NCBI RefSeq assembly: GCF_010726245.1
Contig: NZ_AP022561.1
Coordinates: 3,596,001 to 3,660,000, forward strand
Source: Mycolicibacterium aichiense
GTDB taxonomy: Bacteria > Actinomycetota > Actinomycetes > Mycobacteriales > Mycobacteriaceae
Direction: 5' to 3'
DNA length: 64,000 nt
Shown here in pieces: positions 57,026 through 64,000 of this stretch. The notes beneath the pieces are model-generated. The model worked only from the letters and a program-made list of their open reading frames with translations. It was not told the DNA's origin and did not search any database. Every line of letters begins with the position of its first letter. Within the stretch, counting starts at the first letter, position 1. The position numbers and the translations under genes were made by a program.

Positions 57026-58000
57026 TCAGTCCCGGCCGCTTCCGGCGGCCAATTGCGCCACCTTGCGCACCGCATCCTCCAGCACGTAGTCCGCGTCGGC
57101 TGCTGCACCCTTGACGTCGGCGTTCAACGCCGCGACCAGCCGCATCGCCGTCGCCACCTTGTCGCGTGACCAGCGCCGCGACTGTTTTTGGGCCTTCTGG
57201 ATCTTCCACGGCGGCATTCCCAGCTCCGAGGCCAACCGGTACGGGTCGCCCGAGACCGGGCCCACCCGCGCGATCGTGTGCACTGCCTCTGCGAGCGCAT
57301 CAGCCAGCACGACGTGCGGGACGCCCCGCAGCATCGCCCACCGCAGCGCCTCGGCCGAGCCGGCGACGTCGCCCACCACCGCTTTGTCGGCGATATCGAA
57401 CCCGGAGACCTCGGCCTTGCCGCTGTGATAGCGCCGGACCGCGATCGCATCGACCTGACCCGCGGTGTCGGCGACCAGCTGTGAGCACGCCGACGCGAGC
57501 TCGCGGATGTCGGAGCCGACGGCATCGAGCAGCGCGGTGACGGTGTCGTCGTCGACCTTGACCTTCTGCCTGCGGAACTCGGCGCGCACGAAGTCAGCCC
57601 GCTCGGCGGCCTTGGTGATCTTGGCGCACGGATGCACCTGCGCGCCGAGCTTCTTCAGCTGATCGGCGAGTGCCTTGGCACGCCCGCCGCCGGAGTGCGC
57701 GACCGCCAGCACCGTGCCGGGCGGCAGGTCGGCGGCCGCCGTCACGATCAGCTCGACGGCATCCTTGCCGGCCTCGGCGGCCGACTCGAGTACCACCACT
57801 CGCTCGTCGGCGAACAGCGACGGGCTGAGCAGCTCGGCGAGCTCGTTGACCGACACATCACCCGCACGCAACCGGTCCACCGGTACGTCCGCGCCGCCGG
57901 AGGCCTTGCGGGCCAGCCGCATCACCTCGGAAATGGCGCGGTCGACCAGTAACTCCTCGTCACCCAGGATCAGATGCAGACCGTCTACCGTCGCGCTCAC
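57026..58000 (-). CDS. holA: DNA polymerase III delta subunit
   Basis: Clamp-loader subunit that opens the beta clamp. 324 residues: N-terminal [24 protein letters not shown], a degenerate AAA+ core and a C-terminal collar domain ([16 protein letters not shown]). The GTG at 58000 begins at the conserved N-terminus and overlaps the end of comEC by 41 bp. Confidence 0.95.
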   Translation of the reverse strand: MSATVDGLHLILGDEELLVDRAISEVMRLARKASGGADVPVDRLRAGDVSVNELAELLSPSLFADERVVVLESAAEAGKDAVELIVTAAADLPPGTVLAVAHSGGGRAKALADQLKKLGAQVHPCAKITKAAERADFVRAEFRRQKVKVDDDTVTALLDAVGSDIRELASACSQLVADTAGQVDAIAVRRYHSGKAEVSGFDIADKAVVGDVAGSAEALRWAMLRGVPHVVLADALAEAVHTIARVGPVSGDPYRLASELGMPPWKIQKAQKQSRRWSRDKVATAMRLVAALNADVKGAAADADYVLEDAVRKVAQLAAGSGRD

Positions 58001-59492
58001 CCGATGATCGTTTCACGTGCGGCCGACAGCGGCTGACACCGACCGTCACCCATCGCCACACCAGCAGCGCGGCGAGTGACGTCCCCGCGACGGCCAGCAC
58101 ACCGCCGAGCCCGGACGGCACGCTCACCGCGGCGCCGGGAACGTCCGCGGCGGTGGACGCGACGCGCAGCAGCCACCACAGCTCCGGACCGGTGAAGCGG
58201 ATCAGCAGCCCGGCGGCCGCCGGCAACAGCCAGCACACTGCAGCAGCCGCGGTACCCAGCACGGTGATCGGCGGGATCACCACGGCGACAGCCAGATTGG
58301 CGAGCACACCGATCACGCTCACAGTGCCCGAGATCGCGGCCACCAACGGTGCGGTGACCAACTGCGCGGCCAGCGCGATGCACACAGCATCGGCCAGCGG
58401 CTTGGGCCAGCCACGGGCGATCAGCCGAGCCGACCAACCGGGGGCCAGCACGATGAGCGCCGCGGTCGCGGACACCGACAGCGCGAAGCCCGCGTCGACG
58501 GCCAATTGCGGTGCCGCGATGAGCAATCCGAGTACGGCGGCCGCCAGCACCGGAACTGCCTGCCGCCTGCGGGCACTCGCGATGGCCACCAATGCGATGG
58601 CACCCATCACGGCCGCGCGCAGCACACTGGCCGTGGGCTGCACGACGATGACGAACGCCACCAGCGCGACAGCCGCCAGCCCGACCGCCGCGCGCGGCCC
58701 CACGAGCCCGGCGGACAGCAGCACGGCACCGCAGACGATCGTGACGTTCGCGCCGGAGACCGCGGTGAGGTGGGTCAGGCCGGCCGTCTTGAATTCCGTT
58801 GCGGTGGGAGCTGATACCGCTGAGGTGTCGCCCAGTACCAGCCCCGGCAGGATGGCCGCCTGATCGGCGGGCAGCACGTCGCGGGCCGATCGGGCGAACT
58901 GGTCACGGACCGCCCCGGCTGCCCGCTGCAGTGGCGACGCACGCCCCACCGTGGGCCGTCCGGTCGCGTTGAGCACGGCGACCGTCAAGTCGCGCCGGGT
59001 CGGCCTGCTGATGCGGGCTTTGAAGCGGACCGGCTGGCCGGCCATCAAGTCGCCGAAGTCCTGCGCTTGAGCGAAAACCACCACACTGCCGGTCATCTCG
59101 GCGCCGTCGAACTGGGAGAGGGCGGCACGGAACATCAGCCGTCCACTGCCGAGTTGGCGAGGCTCCTCCCCCGGCGTCACCGTCACGGTCGCGACCGCGC
59201 CGAATCGTTGGGCGATCGGATGTTCGCGGGCCGCGTCGCTGCGCATGGCCGCGGCCACCGCGAAACCCGCACCGACGACTGCGGCGCCTACCACCGCGAC
59301 ACCGGCCGTGCGGAAAACGGGCGCCTGCTCGCCTCGCCATCGGGCCAGCGCCGCCCAGCCGACCCCGACGCCCGCGCCGGCCGCGGCCAGCAGCGGCCCG
59401 ACCGCCCACGTGATCGACACCGCCGTGACCGCCCAGGCCGTCAGCGCCGCGGGGACCAGCCGCAGATCGAGCCGCGCGCCCAGATCCGTCAC
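57960..59492 (-). CDS. comEC: ComEC/Rec2-family membrane protein, without the hydrolase domain
   Basis: 510 residues. An N-terminal membrane anchor and DUF4131-like extracellular region is followed by the competence domain ([12 protein letters not shown]...[13 protein letters not shown], about 215-250) with multiple helices. The C-terminal metallo-beta-lactamase nuclease domain of Bacillus-type ComEC is absent; M. tuberculosis Rv2414c is also short. DNA uptake in mycobacteria is not established. GTG at 59492 overlaps the comEA stop (GTGA). Confidence 0.93.
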   Translation of the reverse strand: MTDLGARLDLRLVPAALTAWAVTAVSITWAVGPLLAAAGAGVGVGWAALARWRGEQAPVFRTAGVAVVGAAVVGAGFAVAAAMRSDAAREHPIAQRFGAVATVTVTPGEEPRQLGSGRLMFRAALSQFDGAEMTGSVVVFAQAQDFGDLMAGQPVRFKARISRPTRRDLTVAVLNATGRPTVGRASPLQRAAGAVRDQFARSARDVLPADQAAILPGLVLGDTSAVSAPTATEFKTAGLTHLTAVSGANVTIVCGAVLLSAGLVGPRAAVGLAAVALVAFVIVVQPTASVLRAAVMGAIALVAIASARRRQAVPVLAAAVLGLLIAAPQLAVDAGFALSVSATAALIVLAPGWSARLIARGWPKPLADAVCIALAAQLVTAPLVAAISGTVSVIGVLANLAVAVVIPPITVLGTAAAAVCWLLPAAAGLLIRFTGPELWWLLRVASTAADVPGAAVSVPSGLGGVLAVAGTSLAALLVWRWVTVGVSRCRPHVKRSSGERDGRRSASDPG

Positions 59493-60295
59493 ACCCGGAC
59501 CAGCGGCCGTAGTTTCTCCAGCCGCGCCGGACCGATGCCGTCGACCTCACCGAGCTGGTCGACGCTGGTGTATTTGCCGTTGGTGTCCCGCCAGGCCACG
59601 ATCGCGGCGGCCGTCACCGGCCCCACCCCCGGCAGCGCATCGAGTTGCTCGACGGTGGCGGTGTTGAGGTTGACCGGGTCGGAAGGTGCACCCTTTCCCG
59701 GCGCCGCCGGCCGGTCGGACGCGGCGGGCGGTGCGCCGCTGACCGAGCTGCCCAGAGCGGTCGGCTGGCCGGCCGGGGTGCCGATACCGACGACGATCTG
59801 TTCTCCGTCGGTGAGATGGCGCGCCAGGTTGAGCCCGAGCGTGTCGGCCCCGTTCAGTGCGCCGCCCGCAGCCGACACCGCGTCGGCGATGCGGGCGTCC
59901 GGGGCCAGGGTCACCAGGCCGGGCTTGGTGACGAGCCCGACCACGCTGACCACAACAGGCTGGTTGGGATCCGGCCCGGGCCGCGCGGCGGCCGAGGACA
60001 CCATCTCCACCGGCGGCAGCTTGGCCGACACCACCGGTGGTGGCTCGTCGCGCATCAGGGCGAACACCGTGATGAGCACCGCGACAACGGCGATCACCGC
60101 CAGGGCGATGCCGCCCGAACGGCCGGGATCGGCCCGGATCGCGGCGAGCCAGCTCGCGCCGCGGTCGGCGCGCCCGTCCGGGATCCAGCTGGGCACCGAG
60201 ATCTCGTCGTCCCCGTCGTCATCGTCGCTCGGTTCACCCGCCGGGTCACCTCGGAGCCGGCGTTGCAGGCCGGCCAACGGCTGATCGGTTCGCAT
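59489..60295 (-). CDS. comEA: ComEA-like helix-hairpin-helix DNA-binding protein
   Basis: 268 residues. A cytoplasmic acidic N-terminus (DDDDGDDE) is followed by one membrane helix (about 62-80), a SLBB domain (VVSVVGLVTKPGLVTLAPDARIADAVSAAGG), a Pro/Ala linker and a C-terminal helix-hairpin-helix (VNLNTATVEQLDALPGVG, then [11 protein letters not shown]). Binds DNA outside the membrane and is paired with ComEC. ATG at 60295. Confidence 0.93.
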   Translation of the reverse strand: MRTDQPLAGLQRRLRGDPAGEPSDDDDGDDEISVPSWIPDGRADRGASWLAAIRADPGRSGGIALAVIAVVAVLITVFALMRDEPPPVVSAKLPPVEMVSSAAARPGPDPNQPVVVSVVGLVTKPGLVTLAPDARIADAVSAAGGALNGADTLGLNLARHLTDGEQIVVGIGTPAGQPTALGSSVSGAPPAASDRPAAPGKGAPSDPVNLNTATVEQLDALPGVGPVTAAAIVAWRDTNGKYTSVDQLGEVDGIGPARLEKLRPLVRV

Positions 60296-60415
60296 GCCGC
60301 GACCGTAGGGCGCGACGGCGACTGGAGATCCGCTGTGCGGGACTGCGCGGTGCGAACCTGTGGATGAATCCGGAACTGTGTACACGTCCGAACCTCGCCA
60401 CCCAGGGAGCACCCC

Positions 60416-61474
60416 ATGACCGCCATCACCGACCGCCCCATTCGGGTGATCCAGTGGACCACCGGCAACATCGGCCGCCGGTCGCTGCACGCGATCATCA
60501 GCCGGCCGGACCTGGAACTGGTCGGGGTGTACGCGCACGGCGCCGACAAGCTCGGCGTCGACGCCGCGGAGCTGTCCGGCTGGCCCGAACCCACCGGCGT
60601 CACCGCCACCAACGACATCGATGCGCTGCTGGCGGCGAAGCCGGACGCCTGCTGCTACAACCCGTTGTGGCCCAGCGTGGACGAGTTGGTGAGGCTGTTG
60701 GAGGCCGGCGTCAACGTGTGTTCGTCGGCGGCGTGGATCACCGGCGGCAAGCAGTCACCCGAGGATCTGGCCCGGATCCGAAAGGCATGCGAGCAAGGCA
60801 ATTCCACGATCTTCGGTAGCGGTGCGCATCCCGGGATGACGAACATGGTCGGCATGGTGCTCTCCGGCGCCTGCGAGCGCGTCGACGAGATCCGCATCAC
60901 CGAGTCGGTGGACTGTTCGACGTATGAGTCGGCGGGCACCCAGTCCGCGATGGGCTTCGGCTGCGATCCCGCCACCGAGGGGCTGGCCGAGAGTGTGCGG
61001 GTGGAGAGCGAGGTGTTCGCCGAGTCCGCGGCGATGATGGCCGACGCGATCGGCGCGAAGCTGGACCGGATGACTTTCGACGTCACGTTCACCACCGCCA
61101 CCGGCGACAGCGACCTCGGCTTCATGACGATCCCGGAGGGCACCGTCGGCGGCGTGTACGGCTACCACCGCGGCTGGGTGGGCGACCGCAATGTCGTCAG
61201 CGTCGGGTTCAACTGGATCATGGGCAGTCACGTGGTGCCGCCCAAGCCGCTGGAGCACGGTCACGTCATCCAGGTCTACGGCGTGCCCAACATGCGCACG
61301 GTGCTGCACTGCCTGCCGCCGAAGAACTGGCCGGAGCCGGGCTTCATGGGGCTGGGCATGATCTACACCGCGCTGCCGGTCACCAACGCGGTGCCCGCTG
61401 TCGTCGCCGCCAAGCCCGGCATCGCGACGCTGGCCGATCTGCCACCGGTGACGGGCCGGTTCGCCGCCAGCTGA
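60416..61474 (+). CDS. DapB-like NAD(P)-dependent amine dehydrogenase family protein
   Basis: 352 residues. The N-terminal Rossmann fold reads IRVIQWTTGNIGRRSLHAII (a GxxGxxG variant TGNIG). The C-terminal region resembles dihydrodipicolinate reductase and the 2,4-diaminopentanoate dehydrogenase group. Mycobacteria have many such paralogs, often near lipid or steroid genes; substrate unknown. ATG at 60416 with GGGAG upstream. It replaces eis, found here in M. tuberculosis. Confidence 0.88.
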   Translation: MTAITDRPIRVIQWTTGNIGRRSLHAIISRPDLELVGVYAHGADKLGVDAAELSGWPEPTGVTATNDIDALLAAKPDACCYNPLWPSVDELVRLLEAGVNVCSSAAWITGGKQSPEDLARIRKACEQGNSTIFGSGAHPGMTNMVGMVLSGACERVDEIRITESVDCSTYESAGTQSAMGFGCDPATEGLAESVRVESEVFAESAAMMADAIGAKLDRMTFDVTFTTATGDSDLGFMTIPEGTVGGVYGYHRGWVGDRNVVSVGFNWIMGSHVVPPKPLEHGHVIQVYGVPNMRTVLHCLPPKNWPEPGFMGLGMIYTALPVTNAVPAVVAAKPGIATLADLPPVTGRFAAS

Positions 61475-61487
61475 CCCCGAGGGAATG

Positions 61488-61508
61488 AAACCGGACCATG
61501 GTCCGTTT
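61488..61508. promoter_or_regulatory. Perfect palindrome upstream of yceI
   Basis: CGGACCATGGTCCG (61492-61505) is a perfect 14-bp palindrome. AAA before and TTT after extend the symmetry outward with one mismatch. It ends 60 bases before the YceI start, a typical TetR-type operator position; no regulator gene is adjacent. Confidence 0.6.
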
Positions 61509-61565
61509 ACTTCGTGAGAGGCGTCGGGCACCGGGCACGGCGCCGCCGATCAAGGAGACCTCACG

Positions 61566-62114
61566 ATGACCGCAGCGGTTCAGGCCACCGACCTCACCGG
61601 AACCTGGGCGATCGACCCCGTCCATTCGTCGATCAGCTTCTCAGTACGCCACCTCGTCGTCAGTAAGGTCCGCGGGACCTTCGGCGCGTTCAGCGGCACC
61701 GTCACCGTGGCGGCCGACGGCACGCCGTCGGTGACCGCCGAGATCGACGTCGCCTCGGTCTACACCGGCAACGAACAGCGCGACGCGCACCTGCGGGCGC
61801 CGGATTTCTTCGATGTCGAGCACTACCCCACCGCCACATTCGCCTCGACGTCGGTGGTCCCTGACGGGGATGCCTACCGGCTCGATGGCGACTTCACCCT
61901 CAAGGGCGTGACTCGCCGGATCAGCCTGCCCGTGCAGTTCAACGGGATGAATCCCGGCATGGGGCACGGCGCGGTCGCGGGGTTCGAGGCATCAGTGGTG
62001 CTGAACCGCAAGGACTTCGGCATCGACATCGACATGCCGTTGGAGACCGGCGGCGCGGTTGTCGGCGACAAGGTGACCATCACCCTGGAGATTGAGGCCC
62101 TCAAGCAGGCGTGA
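61566..62114 (+). CDS. YceI-family lipocalin-like protein
   Basis: 182 residues: GTWAIDPVHSSISFSVRHLVVSKVRGTF is the YceI signature; the fold is a lipocalin-like barrel that binds isoprenoid or fatty amides. No signal peptide, so cytosolic here. ATG at 61566 with AAGGAG eight to nine bases upstream. Its last 14 bases overlap the convergent degV gene. Confidence 0.93.
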   Translation: MTAAVQATDLTGTWAIDPVHSSISFSVRHLVVSKVRGTFGAFSGTVTVAADGTPSVTAEIDVASVYTGNEQRDAHLRAPDFFDVEHYPTATFASTSVVPDGDAYRLDGDFTLKGVTRRISLPVQFNGMNPGMGHGAVAGFEASVVLNRKDFGIDIDMPLETGGAVVGDKVTITLEIEALKQA

Positions 62115-62964
62115 CGCGATCCGGCGGGGTGGGATCGAGTGCGACGGCGATTCCCACCGCGCCGGCTCCGACGTGCACACCGAGCACCGGGCCCAAATCG
62201 GTGACGACCACATCGCCGCACCCGGGCAGCGCCGACGCCAGCGTGGCGGCCAATTCTCCTGCGGCGGAAGGATTGTCGATGTGGTGGACCGCGAGCGCGG
62301 CGTGCCGCTCACCCACCACATCGAGAACCTGCTCGATCATCGCGGCCTGCGCCTTGGATGCAGTGCGCACCCGTTGGGCCAGCACCAGCCGGCCCTGCTC
62401 GTCGATGCGAAGCAGCGGCTTGAGCGCGAGCGCGGTGCCCAGCCAGGACGCGGCGGTGCCGATCCGGCCGCTGCGGCGCAGGTTGTCCAGCCGCTGCACC
62501 ACGATATAGGCCCGCACCCGGGACACCGCCGATTCCGCGGCGGCGGCAACGGTTTCCAGATCAGCTCCGCCGAGCGCGGCACGCGCTGCGGCCAGTGCGA
62601 CGAACCCGGTCCCCATCGCCGTCGACTTCGAATCCACCACCCGCACGGCACCGTCGAACTCGCGGGCCGCGTATTCGGCAGCCCCCAGCGTGCTCGAGAG
62701 CTCACCGGAGATGTGCACGGCCACGACTCCGTCACCGTCGCTGGCGCGCAGCGCCTCCCGGTAGGCAGCAGACAGTTCACTCGGGGTCGCCCCGGCGGTG
62801 GTCACATGACCCCGTTGATACAGATCGGCCGGAACCGCGTCGACCCCGTCGCGCAGGTCGCGGCCGTCGACCAGGATGTGCAGTGGCACAACGCGGATAC
62901 CGCAGGCGCGGACATCATCGCTGCGAAGCCGAGCCGAGGAATCGGTGACCACGACGACTGCCAT
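62101..62964 (-). CDS. DegV-family fatty acid-binding protein
   Basis: 287 residues. VVVTDSSARL, the TTAGATPSELSAAY loop and HISGELSSTLGAAEYAA are the DegV fatty-acid-head-group contacts. The family binds fatty acids for a kinase (FakB role), but no FakA gene is nearby. Corresponds to Rv2417c. Three bases separate it from octT. Confidence 0.93.
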   Translation of the reverse strand: MAVVVVTDSSARLRSDDVRACGIRVVPLHILVDGRDLRDGVDAVPADLYQRGHVTTAGATPSELSAAYREALRASDGDGVVAVHISGELSSTLGAAEYAAREFDGAVRVVDSKSTAMGTGFVALAAARAALGGADLETVAAAAESAVSRVRAYIVVQRLDNLRRSGRIGTAASWLGTALALKPLLRIDEQGRLVLAQRVRTASKAQAAMIEQVLDVVGERHAALAVHHIDNPSAAGELAATLASALPGCGDVVVTDLGPVLGVHVGAGAVGIAVALDPTPPDRVTPA

Positions 62965-62967
62965 GGA

Positions 62968-63711
62968 TCAGCGGCGCGAGTTGTCGAGTGGGACCCCTGC
63001 TTCAGCGAGGGCCTTGAGCATCAGGTCGGCGACGCCGGAATGCGCTTCGAAGTTCCAGTGGATACCGTCCGGGTTGCCGCGGCCGGCCAGAACCTCTTCG
63101 GCCACCGCGGCTTTCAGATCGACCACCGGAATATCGTGCTGCGCCGCCCACTCATTGATCGCGACGACGGTGCCGGGCCTGCCGCGATGGGACATGCCAT
63201 AGGTGGGCGCGATGTGCACCGACGGTACCGATGCGACCATCGGGATGCCGGGCCGGTTGAAGTCGATTGCACCGCGGGTCATTTCGAGATACTCGACTGT
63301 CAGGTGAGGCGGCAGCGCCGGGCGCGCTATCGGCGATAGTCTCGGCTGAATCAAGCCGTAACCGTCGCGCACCCAGCGGCGCAGCCAGGATGGCCGGACG
63401 TAGCGGATCAATTCACGCAAGGCGGTGGGTAGCGGCGAGGGCAGCGAATCCATGCCGCTGGTCGCGAAGATCACCGCACCGGCCCGGGGCAGCGCGGCCC
63501 ATGCACGCGGATCCTGGGTCGCCGCCCACCAGACGTCGCGGCTTGTCCACCCGATGCGACCGATCAGTTCCACATCCCAACCCAGCTGACGGGCAACGAT
63601 ATTGGGCCAGATCCGCGGATCGTCGGAGGGTAGGCCGCCTTGCGGCCCGTAGTAGGACAGGGAGTCGCAGAAGACGAGCAATGTACGGGTGCCGTTGCCG
63701 TCAGAGGACAT
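62968..63711 (-). CDS. octT: SGNH-fold diglucosylglycerate octanoyltransferase
   Basis: 247 residues. SGNH blocks: [12 protein letters not shown] (a D-S-L-S block I in place of GDS), FATSGMDSL, and [10 protein letters not shown] (Asp-x-x-His). The M. tuberculosis counterpart Rv2418c adds octanoate to diglucosylglycerate in methylglucose lipopolysaccharide synthesis. ATG at 63711 lies inside the end of gpgP (11-bp overlap), consistent with a gpgP-octT operon. Confidence 0.9.
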   Translation of the reverse strand: MSSDGNGTRTLLVFCDSLSYYGPQGGLPSDDPRIWPNIVARQLGWDVELIGRIGWTSRDVWWAATQDPRAWAALPRAGAVIFATSGMDSLPSPLPTALRELIRYVRPSWLRRWVRDGYGLIQPRLSPIARPALPPHLTVEYLEMTRGAIDFNRPGIPMVASVPSVHIAPTYGMSHRGRPGTVVAINEWAAQHDIPVVDLKAAVAEEVLAGRGNPDGIHWNFEAHSGVADLMLKALAEAGVPLDNSRR

Positions 63712-64000
63712 CGTTGGCCACCTGCGCCGAAGCATTCCAGACGTCGAGACGCCAACGGATGTCCTCGAAGGCGGCGTCGTCGGCACCGTGTCCGGACAGC
63801 TGCGCCCAGCTCGCGTTGCCCATGCCACCCAGCACCGGCCAGCTCTCGACCGGGAGCCCGAGCAGCCCGGCGCACAGCGCGGCGATCAGCCCGCCGTGGG
63901 CCACCAGCACCAGCGGCCGGTCGGGCTCGTCGACGCCCCATTCGCGTTCTGCGGCAACCAATTCAGCGACCAACGGGATGCTGCGGTTGGCGACATCGAC
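63701..64000 (-). CDS. gpgP: Glucosyl-3-phosphoglycerate phosphatase, 3' part only
   Basis: The last 99 codons; the N-terminus with the phosphohistidine motif is outside the window. The second catalytic His is in [20 protein letters not shown], and [15 protein letters not shown] is characteristic of this histidine phosphatase subfamily. Dephosphorylates glucosyl-3-phosphoglycerate, two steps before OctT in the same pathway (Rv2419c position). Confidence 0.88.
   Translation of the reverse strand, partial: VDVANRSIPLVAELVAAEREWGVDEPDRPLVLVAHGGLIAALCAGLLGLPVESWPVLGGMGNASWAQLSGHGADDAAFEDIRWRLDVWNASAQVANDVL

Noticed and set aside
61380..61625. Minus-strand frame between the DapB-like gene and yceI
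   Set aside because: Crosses the yceI start and its palindrome; Arg/Ser-rich shadow sequence with no ribosome site.

Overview
The window is high-GC actinobacterial DNA. Its gene order follows, almost gene for gene, the M. tuberculosis block from about Rv2342 to Rv2419c: small secreted protein, dnaG, dgt, TPM protein, glyS, smtB/zur, uppS, recO, amidase, era, corC-like, ybeY, phoH, rsmE, dnaJ2, hrcA, hemW, sirA, cysH, che1, cysAWT-subI, trehalase, lppR-like, lepA, CBS, RNase Z-like, alpha-E/ATP-grasp, rpsT, holA, comEC, comEA, degV, octT, gpgP. Several genes absent from the tubercle bacillus at these positions interrupt the block. This points to a Mycobacterium (Mycolicibacterium-type, environmental) chromosome. 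Gene names come from recognising the proteins and recalled synteny; no database search was run.

Layout. 1-660: end of a NorE/NorF-like oxidase pair. 684-756: tRNA-Asn. 908-6872: small proteins, DNA primase, dGTPase and a TPM-domain membrane protein. 6880-9127: glycyl-tRNA synthetase divergent from the zinc regulators smtB-zur. 9149-9862: a lower-GC GIY-YIG nuclease gene bracketed by palindromic repeats. 9996-17373: a housekeeping run (uppS, recO, amidase, era, corC-like, ybeY, phoH). 17455-20396: an accessory cytochrome P450/NTF2-like pair divergent from a GAF-LuxR regulator. 20400-23895: rsmE, dnaJ2 and hrcA with a CIRCE operator. 23850-29142: a two-component system divergent from a SulP transporter-carbonic anhydrase fusion, where M. 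tuberculosis has its mycobactin cluster. 29220-30395: hemW.

30480-37842 is a sulfate assimilation district. sirA-cysH-che1 runs rightward and subI-cysT-cysW-cysA runs leftward, so the two operons converge. Each is preceded by a tiny ORF ending in cysteine codons (CTCCC and CC), the hallmark of mycobacterial cysteine-responsive leader peptides. The transporter imports sulfate, CysH and SirA reduce APS to sulfite and then sulfide, and Che1 makes the siroheme SirA needs.

37874-46581 holds two tandem small membrane proteins (64 and 25 residues), a GH15 trehalase, a divergent MarR/MFS pair, two PknH-sensor-type lipoproteins (one with a probable frameshift in its signal peptide), lepA, a PemK/MazF-like protein and a CBS protein. 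46700-50511 is an accessory module: an aldo/keto reductase, and a type III glutamine synthetase-like gene with creatininase and TetR genes in one operon. 50731-56614 carries an RNase Z-like protein, a PepSY protein and a transglutaminase/alpha-E/ATP-grasp operon. 56764-64000 is rpsT, holA, comEC, comEA, a DapB-like dehydrogenase, yceI, degV, octT and the end of gpgP.

The strongest points for follow-up are: the two cysteine leader peptides with candidate switching hairpins; two 7-N4-7 direct-repeat boxes between the response regulator and the bicarbonate transporter/carbonic anhydrase; the repeat-flanked GIY-YIG gene; a G-tract frameshift in a lipoprotein signal peptide; a lepA start that looks like ATC; and paired operators upstream of the glutamine synthetase operon.
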